The translations under genes were made by a program, and so were the position numbers. Shown piece after piece: positions 9,680 to 20,875 of a stretch of DNA of 64,000 nt. How positions within the stretch are numbered: position 1 is the first letter of the stretch; the number at the start of each line of letters is the position of its first letter. This stretch comes from Pararge aegeria (Eukaryota > Arthropoda > Insecta > Lepidoptera > Nymphalidae), in the NCBI RefSeq assembly GCF_905163445.1, contig NC_053191.1:6076001-6140000 (forward strand), given 5' to 3'. The notes beneath the pieces are model-generated. The model was not told the DNA's origin, ran no database searches, and saw nothing but the letters and a program-made list of their open reading frames with translations.

Positions 9680-11754
9680 AATAATAGTGTAATGTGTAGT
9701 GTACCACTACGCACAAATCGAGTCGAGTCGATAAAATCGTTTGGAGATTGAAACTGTTACTCATTAAAAGCGTGTAGCCAACAGGTAACTATAATAAACG
9801 AATTTATTAGGTAATATTAATAAATAATAAGCTGAGTTATTATGGCGTAAATTCATACTAACGGGACAGATTCCTGAAATTTTAATTATTTCCCAAATTA
9901 ATTCTCTATTAAAGCTTCATTTTGATAATATAGAAATGTAAACATTTTGTTTTCGTTTTGTCTAGATAAAATATATAGTTGATCTTTTCTGATTTATATT
10001 TTTGCCAGAGTATTCATGTCACTACTACATCATTTGTTATTTTTGTATAAAATAACAATACAAGCAAGCCTAAGCTTCGAAAGCGAGAGAAAATAATTGA
10101 AATATGTTTTACCCTCGCGGGAAAAAGCAGAAAAGAATCTTTCTACATCATGGTTGTAAGCAAAGTACCTATTTACTTCCTTATTTATTCTTAAAGTTGA
10201 TGTAAGTTTAAGTTGACATTTCTGGATTTAAAACAATTTATTAACATTAAAATGTTATATTGAAAGAAATCCTCAGGCGGATACATAAAAATGATTTAAA
10301 ATATTATTGTCAACCACAACCATTTGACACAAGGGGGCCACCTAAGTTAATTTGCACTACTTACTTCAAAAAATAGTCCAAAATACATATAACCCGCTCC
10401 TATAATTTTCATATTATATTGTTCAAGATGATTAAAATTAACACAACACTCCTTGGCATAATTTATCGGTAAAACAATGACCCCTTATTTTACATATTTT
10501 CAACACTAATGCTCTTTCAAGAAGCACCTCCATTGTTAAGCAAGTTCAAGCAGACTAACAAATTCTCCGCACAGTTGCGATAATTTAAGAAGACCATTTA
10601 TAAAAGAATGGCACTGCAGGTACTGAGCAAGGCCACTTTAAGGATAATAAATATATAATATATATAAACTAAAAATAGTTTTATATTGGCAGACCTTTTT
10701 TTGTAAATAGAATTTCCTTCGTATAATATACCTATTTCGGCTTCATATAAGTTTAACACTGAGTTCAATCACGTGTGCAGTTTTTTCTATCAGAAAATCA
10801 TGATTATGAGCATCTGTATTCACGATTATGGAACTTGATATCGTAATATTATACATGCTATTATTAATACTAAAAGAAACCCCGTATGCATATTTTACAA
10901 CGTTTAATCATTTTAGTATTTCTAATTATAACTTAGCACATTATAAACTCAAACATCCATCTATCTCAACTTATCAACTACAAAACAATAACTTCTTCAA
11001 TCTTCTCTTGACACTTCTGTCTATACTCTTCTGTACCTCTATTTTTCCCGCCATTTTATATGACCCTCCCTTTTACTCTGGGTTCCTGTCGTTTTGAATT
11101 TCTACTCCAACTTATACCGACCAAAGATTATGCATTATTTTGACTAGTCTGAACGCAGATTTTTTTATCTTTAACCCAATACAAATGCAGATTTGATAAC
11201 AATACTAACGATTAATTTCGTTATTAAGGTAGACACATAAAAGATTTTTAAAATAGATACTTGCCGTCGTTTTCAAACCAATTTTTAACTTTTATTCTAC
11301 ACAATAATTAATGAATAATAATTTTAATAATAGCTGGAAAAGATAAATGGCCGAGTTTCTTGCAGGCTACCTACTGGAACGGTATAGGGCAGACATGATG
11401 GATGCCTGGTTTAGGAGGTCAAGCTCCTATTTCAGTCAGTTGAGCCATGAAGTTAAGGAAAATAAGTCCAAAACTCTCAGGAGAAAACTCTGTTCAACAA
11501 TATAAATTGGGTATCGATTAAGACAAAAAACTTATCTCGGACTTACAAAAGATTGACTGGATGAGAATTCAATAAGTCCAGCAGTGACAAAGTGAATGGG
11601 ACGATCTTTTCCTTTGTCCACTTCATTGTGACTTACCTCGTGATAAGGGACTAGTGATTGATTTGCGCTATTTTTAATTAAGATTTGGCATGATTGAGCG
11701 TCTTGTTGCCACATTTTGCCAAAATCGGTTTAGCTATAATAGGCGTACCTATCC
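9680..11754. other. No gene recognised
   Basis: AT-rich. An 89-codon plus-strand frame at 10828-11097 is hydrophobic and compositionally simple, and I do not accept it as a gene. A 40-base stretch near 11340 faintly resembles the LINE L1 tail. Confidence 0.45.
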
Positions 11755-12178
11755 ATTTTTCTATACAACATGTAAATACCAAAACCGAAATAATACTTCA
11801 CAGGCTATGTGTGCTCATGATGTCTCTGAGACTTATCCGTGAAACCGCAAACCTAATAGTTTTTCAGTAAACCACTGCCATAGTTATTACTCAAATAAAT
11901 CAGACACAGCCCTAACATCACATTCAAAATTAAAATCATGTGACTCCTGTTGCTTTATTAGGTAGGACGCGTCGCGTCTCGTACGTAATATTCTCTCGTC
12001 GTTCTTTTATCTCCAATAGAGTTGTCATAAGTAAACACTTAAAATGTTTCGAAATATTTATGAATTCGTTTGTATGGAAAAATAAAAATGCTTCTTTGAT
12101 TTAATTTTTATTTTTAATATAAAGATACTTATTCATCCTTTCATTCATCCTTCATCCTTCAACATTATTTAGAATTAG
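11755..12178. repeat. TE-B, unclassified dispersed repeat (copy 1)
   Basis: Shares with 28788-29212 and 42340-42935, in the same order: AACCGAAATAATACTTCA, CTAATAGTTTTT, CAGCCCTAACATCACAT, TGACTCCTGT, a CpG-rich patch around CGCGTCGCGT, TTTTATCTCCAATAG and GTTGTCATAAGTAAACACTT. No protein or terminal repeat is recognised. Confidence 0.8.
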
Positions 12179-12193
12179 GTTCCGTAAAAACTT

Positions 12194-12270
12194 AAAACTG
12201 GGAGAACATATACATATATATATATATATATATCATGATATATATATATATCATTCGTTCTCCCAGTTTT
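12194..12270. repeat. TA-rich hairpin with unique arms
   Basis: AAAACTGGGAGAAC (12194-12207) and GTTCTCCCAGTTTT (12257-12270) are perfect inverted arms closing a ~49-base alternating TA segment that is itself centred on ATCATGAT. A degraded third arm, GTTCTTCCAATTTT, follows at about 12288. Confidence 0.9.
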
Positions 12271-12289
12271 ATATATATATATCATTTGT

Positions 12290-14380
12290 TCTTCCAATTT
12301 TAATATAGATAGAAGGATGGGAACCGTTTCAATAATTAAATTTAGTTTAAATATTTTCCCAAATTACCGAAGCAAACTTTCAAAAATTTGTCTCGGTGTG
12401 ATAAAATTACAAGTCGAAAAAGAAAAGGCCATACTAGCACTAATCTGAATGAGCACATTCATTGTAGATTGCATCTTTTTGACATGGGATACATTTAGGT
12501 TTAAACTAAGTTGCAAAAACTGACTTTGGCAAAATGAACAGAGATTGCTTCAAAAAAAAATCAGAAAAACTATGTTTTCCTGATTTTTTGTAACCAAAAC
12601 AATAAGACAAGTCAAAAATGCTTTGATAATAACTAGCCCAGATGACTTAACTTGATCTAAGAGTTTATTAGGAGCAAAGGCAAAAGGCAAATTAAGATCT
12701 TCAAAGCTAGTAGGATAGCTTATAAGCTAAGGTCTAAGTTACTTCTGCATCTACGCAAATTTAAGAGGAACGCCTTGGCTAAGCCACTAAATTACTCTAT
12801 CAAATGTTTGTGCAGCGATGTAACTATTCCAAATACATGACTGTTCATAATTTTTAATGTATCCATAAAGCTTTTAGTTTTTAGCTCTATCGTATTTTTT
12901 ATGCAAGCTGAACCGTTGAAAACGATGGCAAAAAATAATTGAGCTACATTGAAAAATGGTCTCTTATTTTTTAAAACCGCTCCAGCGTAAACGCTTTGGA
13001 AGTAAAATCCCGGTGTTTTTATTTCCAAAAAGCGTCGTTTTACGAATATATAAATCGCCACGGTGGACTAAATTAATATCTGGTCTTGAATATTTTATGG
13101 TTGACCTTTATTTTGTATGAAATGTTTGGAAATGTGGACCTAAAACTTATTTTTATTATCCGAATAGAAACGCGTTACTTTGCGCGATTCAATAATATCG
13201 TTACATACTTGAGTTAATAAATTATGAACCTAGGGATGAAATTCATGCCAGGGATGAAATAAAAAACATTTTGACTTTAGTCGGCTTTTCCGTTCCAGGA
13301 TTATAGAACACACTGCAAATCGCAGGTTAATCGTAGTCCAGAATAGTAGCAGAGTTAACTAGATATCCCAGTTGATCACTTGTTTTACTTGGAGAGTGCT
13401 TTCACTTATTTTTCATCGCACCACTTCATAAAATATTTTTGTTCTTTCAGCTTGCCCCCTTCAGGCTTCAGGGTAGGCAAAGATCATAGACCAAAGAGCC
13501 TATTTAATCGTTTAATAATATTTGTTAGTTATTAGCACAGAAGACTGTTTTTATATTTTTCTGTTGTTTTACCTATCTTTTTCTGTCATTTCGCAATATT
13601 TTCCACAAACTTCCAATAATTCAATTTGTTTATGAGCTTACATCATCGGTCTTCGTTTACTTCGCAAATTGTCTATTAAAAAAATCACTCTCAGAGCAGA
13701 CTGACTCAGTTCAGACGTGTGCACGTGTTAGGAAATAGGGAATTACAGCACTTTATCTATGATAAACCCGATGATTATATTAAATATATCAACAAATAAT
13801 AGTTTGTATACTCATTGATAATGTATTGAAAATAGAATAATGGACTTTAGTAGACTGTCAAATAAAAGTATAGGATCTATGGCGGGAGACGCGAGTTTGA
13901 CAAGTTAGATTGGCGGCAAAGAAAAGTGAGGACGGATTTAAATTAATGAATTGAGAATAGAAGATTAAGTAAAGTATTGTGGATAGAACGTTACAAATTG
14001 GGAATAGATGATTTATAATGGAAACGACATACTTAACGAAATATTGTTGTGGCAAAACAAGAGTCGTATATACTGGTGATGGTGTTGAGATAAGTTGTTA
14101 AAAGTTGTTGGTACTTACTATGGTTGTACTTGATGTTGCATCAGATAAGTATATATCATCTTTTGGTTTATTTAGGTATCATATATGGAGCCCTAGCATA
14201 ACTTTATACCGACAGTTTATGTAGCAGAGGTTGCTCTATACAAACAACTTGTTCCAAAAGTCCTGATGTTATAAGTGATAATAGTAGTTATGTTCGACCT
14301 GTCTTATATGTCTTGTATCAAAGGGCCTAGCGTTATTACATATGACAATGTTGTAATTGTGTTTATAAGTTGTTTTAATT
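12290..14380. other. No gene recognised
   Basis: AT-rich. Minus-strand frames of 89 codons (12792-13061) and 65 codons (13858-14055) show no family features. The only structure I see is the hairpin at 12554-12588. Confidence 0.45.
12554..12588. repeat. Short hairpin
   Basis: AAAAAATCAGAAAAAC and GTTTTCCTGATTTTTT pair over 16 positions with one mismatch around a three-base loop. Confidence 0.8.
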
Positions 14381-14384
14381 GATT

Positions 14385-14475
14385 GAATAAAAGAGCAACA
14401 GTAGAGTTTCTTGCCAGTGGTCTTCTCTGCCGAAGACAGCATTCCGAACTGGTAGTAGAGTCATTTGAAGGTAAC
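14385..14475 (+). repeat. LINE L1 3' tail fragment
   Basis: AAAAGAGCAAC, GAGTTTCTTGCC, CATTCCGAACTGGTAGTAGA follow the order of the L1 tail at 56690-56760, with many substitutions. Confidence 0.65.
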
Positions 14476-14479
14476 AAGT

Positions 14480-15615
14480 AATATGAATTATAGAGAAGCC
14501 TAATATACAGTATTAGAGTCAGTCTAGTTGTTTTATTTCACTCCTTGGGAAGTCAGGTTTATAGAGTACAGACCCACAACACTGCTCTAAAGCAGGTTGG
14601 TGGGCTTTAATGATGTCTTTTATAAAATGAATACTTTAATATAAGAAACTAGGTATTTAGCTTCAATAATATGGTTAATTAATGAAAGATTAAGTGCCAT
14701 CCTGAACATTGTGGGTATTATAGTGAATATCTGAATACCTGGGCCTTCCATTTTCTATATTTTTTTAGCACACGCTTAAACACCCCCAATTTTAGGTCTA
14801 AAACCATCTTTAAAGAGGATTTCCCTTCCCGTAAACAAAGAAAATATTCCAGATAATTTTGCTTCATGGATATTTGAGGGAGATTCTCAGAGCCAGGTTT
14901 ATAGGTATCCACATACAACTATTAAACTTAAAACACACCACAAACATTTTTCTGGTTATCGGCATGGCATTTTATTGCAATGACCTTACATTGGTTAAAA
15001 CAAACCTAATGCATCCGAATAGTGAATAATCAATATTAACTTTACATATAAATGTACATAAACAGTTTGAAATAGTTGGCAACCTTCCCTGGCTTCCCTG
15101 TAGGCGACAAAGCCAACAGTCAATATGTTGTACGAGAAGAAGAAAAAATACGAAGAGAGTAGACAAAAATGAAAAAAAAAGTACAGATCAGAAATAATTT
15201 TCAATTGTGAGTTGTGAGCATTAAGTACACATAAGATGTATTCACAAGGAAGATCAGTTTAGTAGTATTACATCAAAGTACAAATAATTATAACTTTGTT
15301 GAATTACCCAGGCAAGTGGTGGGCGCTGTGGTCTTATATAGTGGCTTTATTTATTCAAAGAGCTTCTCCGAATGTATTAATAATAACTAGATTAAAGGTT
15401 CATTTTAGGTTAATAAAAAAAATGTGTTTATATTTTACATAAGAGTATGTTTTAATTTGTTTAGTTATATTTGTTTAGTTACATAAAAAAACAATTAATT
15501 ATGATTTTAATTAACAATTAGGTTTTCTGCCTCTTTAGTTATTATTGGATTGAGTTAGTTATTTCTAGGTACTTGATTGGTGTTGGTTATTTACTATATT
15601 ATATTCTTAGTTTTA
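14480..15615. other. No gene recognised
   Basis: AT-rich. A short segment near 15315 (GGTGGGCGCTGTGGTCTTAT) resembles the tRNA-like fragment at 37437-37515. Short frames on both strands lack motifs. Confidence 0.4.
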
Positions 15616-15619
15616 AGTA

Positions 15620-15710
15620 AAATCAAGATCTTCTAGGCAAGCGGGCTTAATCTTAGGCTGCATCATTACTTACCATCTGGTGTGATTGCAGTCAAGCACT
15701 TGTCTATACA
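15620..15710 (+). repeat. Family E repeat, 3' end
   Basis: GCGGGCTTAATCTTAGGCTG, CATCATTACTTACCATCTGG and TGATTGCAGTCAAG followed by an A run match the ends of the copies at 29695-29895 and 37545-37768. A common lepidopteran interspersed repeat. Confidence 0.7.
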
Positions 15711-15779
15711 TAAAAAAAAATGCTTCAACATTAAAAAATTAAATAATAGGAGCAATTTGGCTATTTATTATTTCTTTAA

Positions 15780-16005
15780 TTTATCTAGTATGGTCTGGTG
15801 AGTCTTCAGCCGTGGTTAGTTACAACACTACCGAAAAAAATGTACCACAAAACGATTTAAAGTTCTGTTAAGATGGCGCATAAAAATCAATTAGGAGAAT
15901 CAATTAGGTTTGATACAACTGGCATTCAACTAGCCCGCTTTAATCATTAGGCTGCATCATCACTTGCAACCATTTCAGATTGCAGTCAAGGGTTTTTTGA
16001 ACAAA
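15780..16005 (+). repeat. Family E repeat
   Basis: Near full-length: CCGTGGTTAGTTACAACACT near the start, a degraded middle, then ACTAGCCCGCTTTAATC and GCTGCATCATCACTTG, and AGATTGCAGTCAAGGG at the end. Adjacent to another 3' end at 15620-15710. Confidence 0.7.
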
Positions 16006-16685
16006 TATATTGACTTTCACCATTCCTGAAGAATCTTAATTACCCGAAACCACTTATATCAATCACCTATCCCTTATCACGACTTGCCTTCTCCAATAGA
16101 CCGGCTTAACATTCGACGTTCATTGAAGATCCCACCATTCATTACGTCGGATCTTTATTGAACGAAATGGATTCTCTTAGAGTCAATAAATCGTTCCCAT
16201 CTCGGGAAATAGAATCTCATCTTAGAAATGTTTTCTTAATTGATAATTTTGGAATTCAGAAAGGTAATTTGTATTGATATTTTACTCAAGTACGTTTAAT
16301 AAGATTCTTTGGGTCAGCGAGGCTTTACAGCGTCTACGATATGATATCAAAGACGAAGACGAATATATTATGACTTAATACCCGCTTGTTTATTTTTTTT
16401 TAAACTAACTAGGCTCAAGAACATGATCTGAATGTGATGCGATATTATCTATGTGCTAAGTTTCATCAAGATCGGTGCAGCGATTAACCAAACTAGTGAT
16501 TACTATTAAAAAAACAATTTTTCGCGTTTTTTGTACCTTTACCAACGTACACTAGTTTTTGTTGAAGGAAATCCTTTGTTTTTCCGGGATAAAAGCATTC
16601 CGGGCAATATAGTATTTGTCGACTTTGATGTCGTTGTCGTTTTAGTCATCGGTGGGAGCAATATGGAAATTTATAATTACTGATT

Positions 16686-16745
16686 TTTTTCTAGTATGAT
16701 CAGGCTTCGCCGTGGTTAGTTACCATCTTACCGGCTCCCAGTACG
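16686..16745 (+). repeat. Family E repeat, 5' fragment
   Basis: CAGGCTTCGCCGTGGTTAGT, TACCATCTTACCGGCTCCC and GTACGGTGC match the beginning of family E. Confidence 0.6.
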
Positions 16746-16749
16746 GTGC

Positions 16750-17250
16750 TATAGAGAATCCGATTCTTTTTTGTTTTTATTGTTTAAAATAAATTGTAAC
16801 AAACATTTTCCAACAAAATTATTTATTAGGGGTATGGGATACTGCTATACTTTAGTTCTAACCAGAAACTCTATTTGCAGTTAAGCACTAACTTGAAGAC
16901 TCACGCACTAAGGGTCCCATGCTATTACCTGTAAAATCTTAAAAAAAATTATGTCCGTTGTATGGGAGCTCCCTTAAACTTTTTATTTTATTCTGTTTTT
17001 TAGTATTTGTTTCTATAGCGGCAATAAAAACTGCCTGGTGACAGATAGAGAGACAGACGGACGTACAACGGAGTCTTAGTAAAAGGGATCACGTTTAACC
17101 CTTTGGATTCGGAAATCTAAAAACATCACATGTCTGTCCGCATGATGCAAGTACAATGTACATGATGCTTAGTATCAACACACATTTGCAATTAAATAAA
17201 TAAAAACAAAAAAATATATAAATTAATAGTTAATAATTTTTAATATTCTC
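16750..17250. other. No gene recognised
   Basis: AT-rich, nothing supported. The phrase ACAGACGGACGTACAACGGA near 17053 resembles weathered transposon sequence. Confidence 0.4.
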
Positions 17251-17251
17251 T

Positions 17252-17690
17252 CTAGTCTTCGAACAGTGCATGTTGCCTGTTATGACTTACGGAACAGAGT
17301 CGTGGTTGCTAACTATGGGCCTCATAAAAAGGCTTAGAGTCACTCAGCCAGCGATGGAAAGAGCTATGTTAGGAGTATCTCTACGTGATCAGTAATGAGG
17401 AGATCCGTAGAAGAACTAAAGTTACCGACATCGCTCAACGAGTCGCGAAGCTGAAGTGGCAATGGGCGGGGCACATAGCTCGGAGGACCGCTGGACGTTG
17501 GGGTTCCAAGGTGTTGGAGTGGCAACCCCGCACCGGTAAAAGCAGCGTTTGTCGACCCCCAACCAGGTAGACAGACGACATCAAGCAAGTCGCGGGGAGC
17601 CACTGGAAACAAGTGGCCCACAATCGTGGAGTTTCGAACGCCCTACAAAAGACCTATCTATGTCCAGCAGTGGATCTCAATATAATTAAA
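17252..17690 (+). pseudogene. RTE-type LINE reverse transcriptase, C-terminal remnant
   Basis: Encodes the C-terminal region downstream of the reverse transcriptase domain of a lepidopteran RTE-type element. The frame from 17255 reads QCMLPVMTYGTES then TMGLIKRLRVTQ and AMERAMLGVSLRDQ before a stop. After a small deletion another frame (17385-17570) continues with NEEIRRRTKV, IAQRVAKLKWQWAGHIARR and VLEWQPRTGK. A TGG-to-TAG change breaks the conserved TRWTDD motif at 17568-17570, after which TDDIKQVAGSHWKQVAHNRG is readable. It ends in CCAGCAGTGGATCT. No endonuclease or catalytic RT motifs are present, so it is 5' truncated and dead. Confidence 0.88.
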
Positions 17691-18011
17691 ATGAAATTAA
17701 AAGTATCTTACTGTGTAGTTCTACGTATATTTTTGAGTTCTGTAGCCTTGTAAAAAACATCATACGTAGTTTTTAAAAATAACTTTTTCAATTATTAGGT
17801 GTAGCCCTAAAAATTACTATTTTGCTTCAATTTAGTCCTTAAATTTTGATTCCTTAGAATGAAATAAATAGTTTCTTACGGTATAGTTATACATATATTT
17901 TTTGAGTTGTGTATTCCTGTAAAAAACATCAAATTTAGTTTTTAAATGTTACTTCTTATGATCTTAAAGACAAACTTGAGGCTGTATAGGCGGACTAATA
18001 CTTAATTGTAT

Positions 18012-18108
18012 GCTCTTGTGCATACACGCCTTTGAGAACAGTATGGAAAAATCTCAGGCATGAAGGTTTTCACGATGTTTTATATCACCGTTCGAGTAAC
18101 TGGAGCCG
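18012..18108 (-). repeat. SINE2 body fragment
   Basis: ACACGCCTTTGAGAACAGTA, CTCAGGCATGAAGG and TTTTCACGATG follow the order of the SINE2 body seen at 61930-62205 and, inverted, at 32001-32277. Confidence 0.65.
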
Positions 18109-18178
18109 AGGACCTTTATTATTAAAGTACAAATGTTTTGTACAAACATTTTGTCAATAAACTATGAATTATATAAAA

Positions 18179-18242
18179 GTATTATATGAAAGACCAACAC
18201 AATTATAGGTATCCACAATTGTGTTGGTCTTTTATATAATAC
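18179..18242. repeat. 26-bp-stem hairpin
   Basis: The arm at 18179-18204 (core AAAGACCAACACAATT) pairs with 18217-18242 over 26 positions with a single non-Watson-Crick position that would be G-U in RNA, around a 12-base loop. It is the size and shape of a small-RNA precursor or a minute MITE. No related copy was noticed here. Confidence 0.9.
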
Positions 18243-18249
18243 CTACTTA

Positions 18250-18845
18250 CACGGTTATACTAATCTTTTTTTCCATAAAGTAATTATAACTTCATCCAAG
18301 TTTTCAGGTAAAAAACTATTTATTGTGAACTTATCAACTTTGGAAATAGAAAGCGAAATTGGCAAAGAAGAAATCAACCAAGAAGTTCTACTGAAGCCAG
18401 TCCGAATACTTGAAAAATATAATTATGCGCAAAGTTGCCCCGGCCGTCTTTGTGTAAACACGAAGTCTTCAAACCGGAGGCGAATAAAGCATTTTATTTA
18501 AATTTTGTACAAACTTTTCAAGTTTGTCTACACAGTAAAAACAAATTATTATTTCCAGTCCGATAAATATTTAGTTTAGTATTTGTAAGTTACGATAAAA
18601 AGTTTATCGTTTTAGTATAATTAGTGCTGACTCTACAAGTACGTTGGTTCATATAAGTATTTCTAGTGCTTCCGTTATTTGAATCGGTAAATATAGTAAT
18701 TTTTTAAGGAATTCTACCACAATATGCTCCGCGCACATAAAAATTTCATACTTGAACTTGTTGATCTATATCAGTTATTGTGGTGTTACTGCGATTATCT
18801 TATAAAAAAAGAAACCTTTTGTAGGAGGAGGTAGTATTAAAAGTA
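18250..18845. other. No gene recognised
   Basis: AT-rich apart from a GC-richer patch at 18436-18485. The inverted partner of the 6251-6275 motif lies at 18473-18496. Confidence 0.4.
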
Positions 18846-18849
18846 ACAA

Positions 18850-18925
18850 ATTCAAAATTCATTTATTTCAAGTAGGCCCAGTTTATAAGCACTTTTGAAT
18901 ATGTTATCATATTATTATTCCCAGC
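18850..18925 (-). repeat. LINE L1 3' tail fragment
   Basis: AAATTCAAAATTCATTTATT then TCAAGTAGGCCCAGTTTATA and AGCACTTTTGAA: the extreme 3' end of L1 in reverse orientation, as at 46085-46150. Confidence 0.8.
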
Positions 18926-18929
18926 TCTT

Positions 18930-19511
18930 AGGCTCATCTTCATATTTATTTGAGCTAGGTAAATAAAGAAATTCATGTAGGTATAATGCTTATTTTGAAA
19001 TCAGTAGGTAATTTGTATATCAGAATTGTTAATAAACGAGATTATACAGCAAAAACAGCATTTCGTATGGTTAATTGAATTAACCACACGTGTAGAATTC
19101 GTAATTCGTATTTTACGTCATGCATAAAACATCCCATGTAAATGTTACAAATTAACAAACATTTTGTATTAAATTTGCGTTGTGCTTATTGTTTTATCAA
19201 AAAAGGGAAATATTAACAGCCCTCCTAGATAGGGAGCTTATGTCAGACTTGATATCAATTACATTAAATTTAAACATAACTTTTACTAGCGGTTTATTAG
19301 AGTTTCTGATTTCCCGTAAAATATAGAAACGGAACCGAGTATAGTCCGTTACGAGGAAACTACACTGTGGATTACGCACTATGCAGTTGTTATTTATTAA
19401 CGTGTCTAAATATGTTTCGTCAAACGAAATGCAATATTCATTAGCCACTGTAATCTATACTTATAATAAGACTGTAACTGGACTGTTCTGTACTACTGCA
19501 GCTGTTTAATA
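18930..19511. other. No gene recognised
   Basis: AT-rich. A minus-strand 83-codon frame (19197-19448) has no recognisable features. Confidence 0.4.
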
Positions 19512-19627
19512 CATTTTGAAAACTTTGACCAGGGGATGCTTCATAATCGACACTGAGTCCAAAACAGATTTTTATTTAATTTTTGTCTGTCTGTCTGTCC
19601 GGGCATCACGTGAAAACTACTAAACGG

Positions 19628-19836
19628 ATTTAAACATATAATTTAATATATATAAAATGTAAATTTTTGATGTTGGAAAAGAGCAACTGCTGAGTTTCTT
19701 GCCGGCTTCTTCTCGGTAGAATCTGCCTTCCGAACCGGTGGTAGAGTCACTACACACGGACAGACTTGACGTTTCAAAAGTGCTTGTATTAGGCCTACTT
19801 GAAATAAATGAATTTTTTGAATTTTTTTTTTTTTTT
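19628..19836 (+). mobile_element. LINE L1 3' tail inserted in TE-A
   Basis: Contains TTGGAAAAGAGCAACTGCTG, AGTTTCTTGCCGGCTTCTTC, TCCGAACCGGTGGTAGAGTC, GACTTGACGTTTCAAAAGTG and GGCCTACTTGAAATAAATGA, then a T-rich/A-rich tail. It is almost identical to 56680-56836. TE-A flanks it on both sides (ATTTAAA left, TTTAAAT right), so it is a 5'-truncated insertion. Confidence 0.9.
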
Positions 19837-20056
19837 TAAATAAAATTTGGTATAGTGGTAGCTGATATACCGGGTCAACATATAGAATACTTTAAATCCC
19901 GATAAACATATATTTTTTTATCAATTTTACTTCATAGCTGCGTTATATTTCGACCAATTTTTATAAGTCTTTTTGTATTTAAAAGTGTATACTATCAAGC
20001 ATGTTCTGTCTAATTTTAATGAAGATCTGATAAATTTTGGAGATAAAGGACATAAC

Positions 20057-20381
20057 CCACCCATAAGGCCCACTACAGGACACGGGTCTCCTCACAGAAT
20101 GAGAAAAGTTTACAAGTGCCGTAGTCCACAAGCCGCTGGCCAAATGAGGATTGATAAACTTCACACGCCCTTGATAACGTTTTGGAGGACTGAGGCATGC
20201 AGGTTTCCTCATGATGTTTTCCTTCACCGTTTAAAAGAAGTGATATTGAAAAGTTAGTGGTGCGTGCCGGGGCTCGAACTTGGTCTCCATGAGAGAAAAG
20301 CCGAAGCCCGTGAAAAACCGCCCCAAAGGCCGTGTCTCCTGCCCGTCACAATAGACGAGAAACTAAATAAATGTCTACTTA
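20057..20381 (-). mobile_element. tRNA-like SINE3 inserted in TE-A, 325 bp
   Basis: Flanked by a 7-bp target duplication, ACATAAC, at 20050-20056 and 20382-20388. The intact neighbour copy of TE-A has this site once. On the minus strand the head carries box B AAGTTCGAGCCCC. The body shares TGGTGCGTGCCGGG, GCAGGTTTCCTCATGATG and GGCCCACTACAGGACACGGG with 21850-22376. The plus-strand frame at 19973-20257 is not a gene. Confidence 0.9.
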
Positions 20382-20449
20382 ACATAACTCTTCACAGATA
20401 ACAGCAAGTGTCGAGGCATATGGGACAACGATCGAATGCATGCGTATCA

Positions 20450-20697
20450 TCCTACTAAATACTAATATTATAAATGCGAAAGAAATAAACTAATATAAAT
20501 ATTAAGTTAACCTGCAAATTCAGTTTGTAAAATATCCAAATTGAACCTATCGCTTAAAAGTTTCGACGGGTATAGAATAACACGTACGGCCGCGAATAAC
20601 ATAGTTTGGAAATAAAACAGGTCCCCCTGGTAGGTAACGCTGCAATTCGTTTCTAGGTTTTTTTCTAGATGCAGACAAAGTTGCGCGAGTCAGCTAG
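20450..20697 (+). mobile_element. Non-autonomous Helitron next to TE-A
   Basis: The start (TCCTACTAAATACTAATATTATAAATGCG) keeps the lepidopteran Helitron 5' motif with a small internal duplication. It ends GTTGCGCGAGTCAGCTAG|T. The interior differs from 7990-8329, but the junction with TE-A is the same. Confidence 0.75.
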
Positions 20698-20837
20698 TAA
20701 GTAGATAAACAATGAATAATAAATAGATAAATTTCGATAAACCTTCTGAGTATGACACAATAATGTAAGACTAGCTAAGTTTATTTTTTTTATTAACAGG
20801 AAAATAATATGGCAGATATTCAAGTGATAGCGAATTC

Positions 20838-20839
<2 letters not shown>

Positions 20840-20871
<32 letters not shown>
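20840..20871. repeat. (TA)n microsatellite
   Basis: About 32 bases of alternating TA, directly before a Helitron-like segment. Confidence 0.95.

Positions 20872-20875
<4 letters not shown>

Larger units (their letters stand above)
19512..20449 (+). mobile_element. TE-A (copy 2), split by a LINE tail and a SINE
   Basis: Three pieces align with 7581-7989: 19512-19627 (through CCGGGCATCACGTGAAAACT), 19837-20056 (GTGGTAGCTGATAT through GATAAAGGACATAAC) and 20389-20449 (TCTTCACAGATAACAGCAAG through GGACAACGATCGAATGC). The gaps hold younger insertions. As in copy 1, the right edge runs straight into a Helitron 5' end. Confidence 0.8.

Noticed and set aside
10828..11097. 89-codon hydrophobic plus-strand frame as a membrane protein
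   Set aside because: Composition follows the AT bias (Leu, Ile, Asn, Phe, Tyr); no supporting context.
11335..11380. Additional LINE L1 tail
   Set aside because: Only GCCGAGTTTCTTGCAGGCTA-type similarity over ~40 bases; too weak to list.
16105..16165. Inverted repeat CGTTCATTGAAGATCC / GGATCTTTATTGAACG
   Set aside because: Two mismatches in 16 with a ~15-base loop; near what chance gives in this composition.
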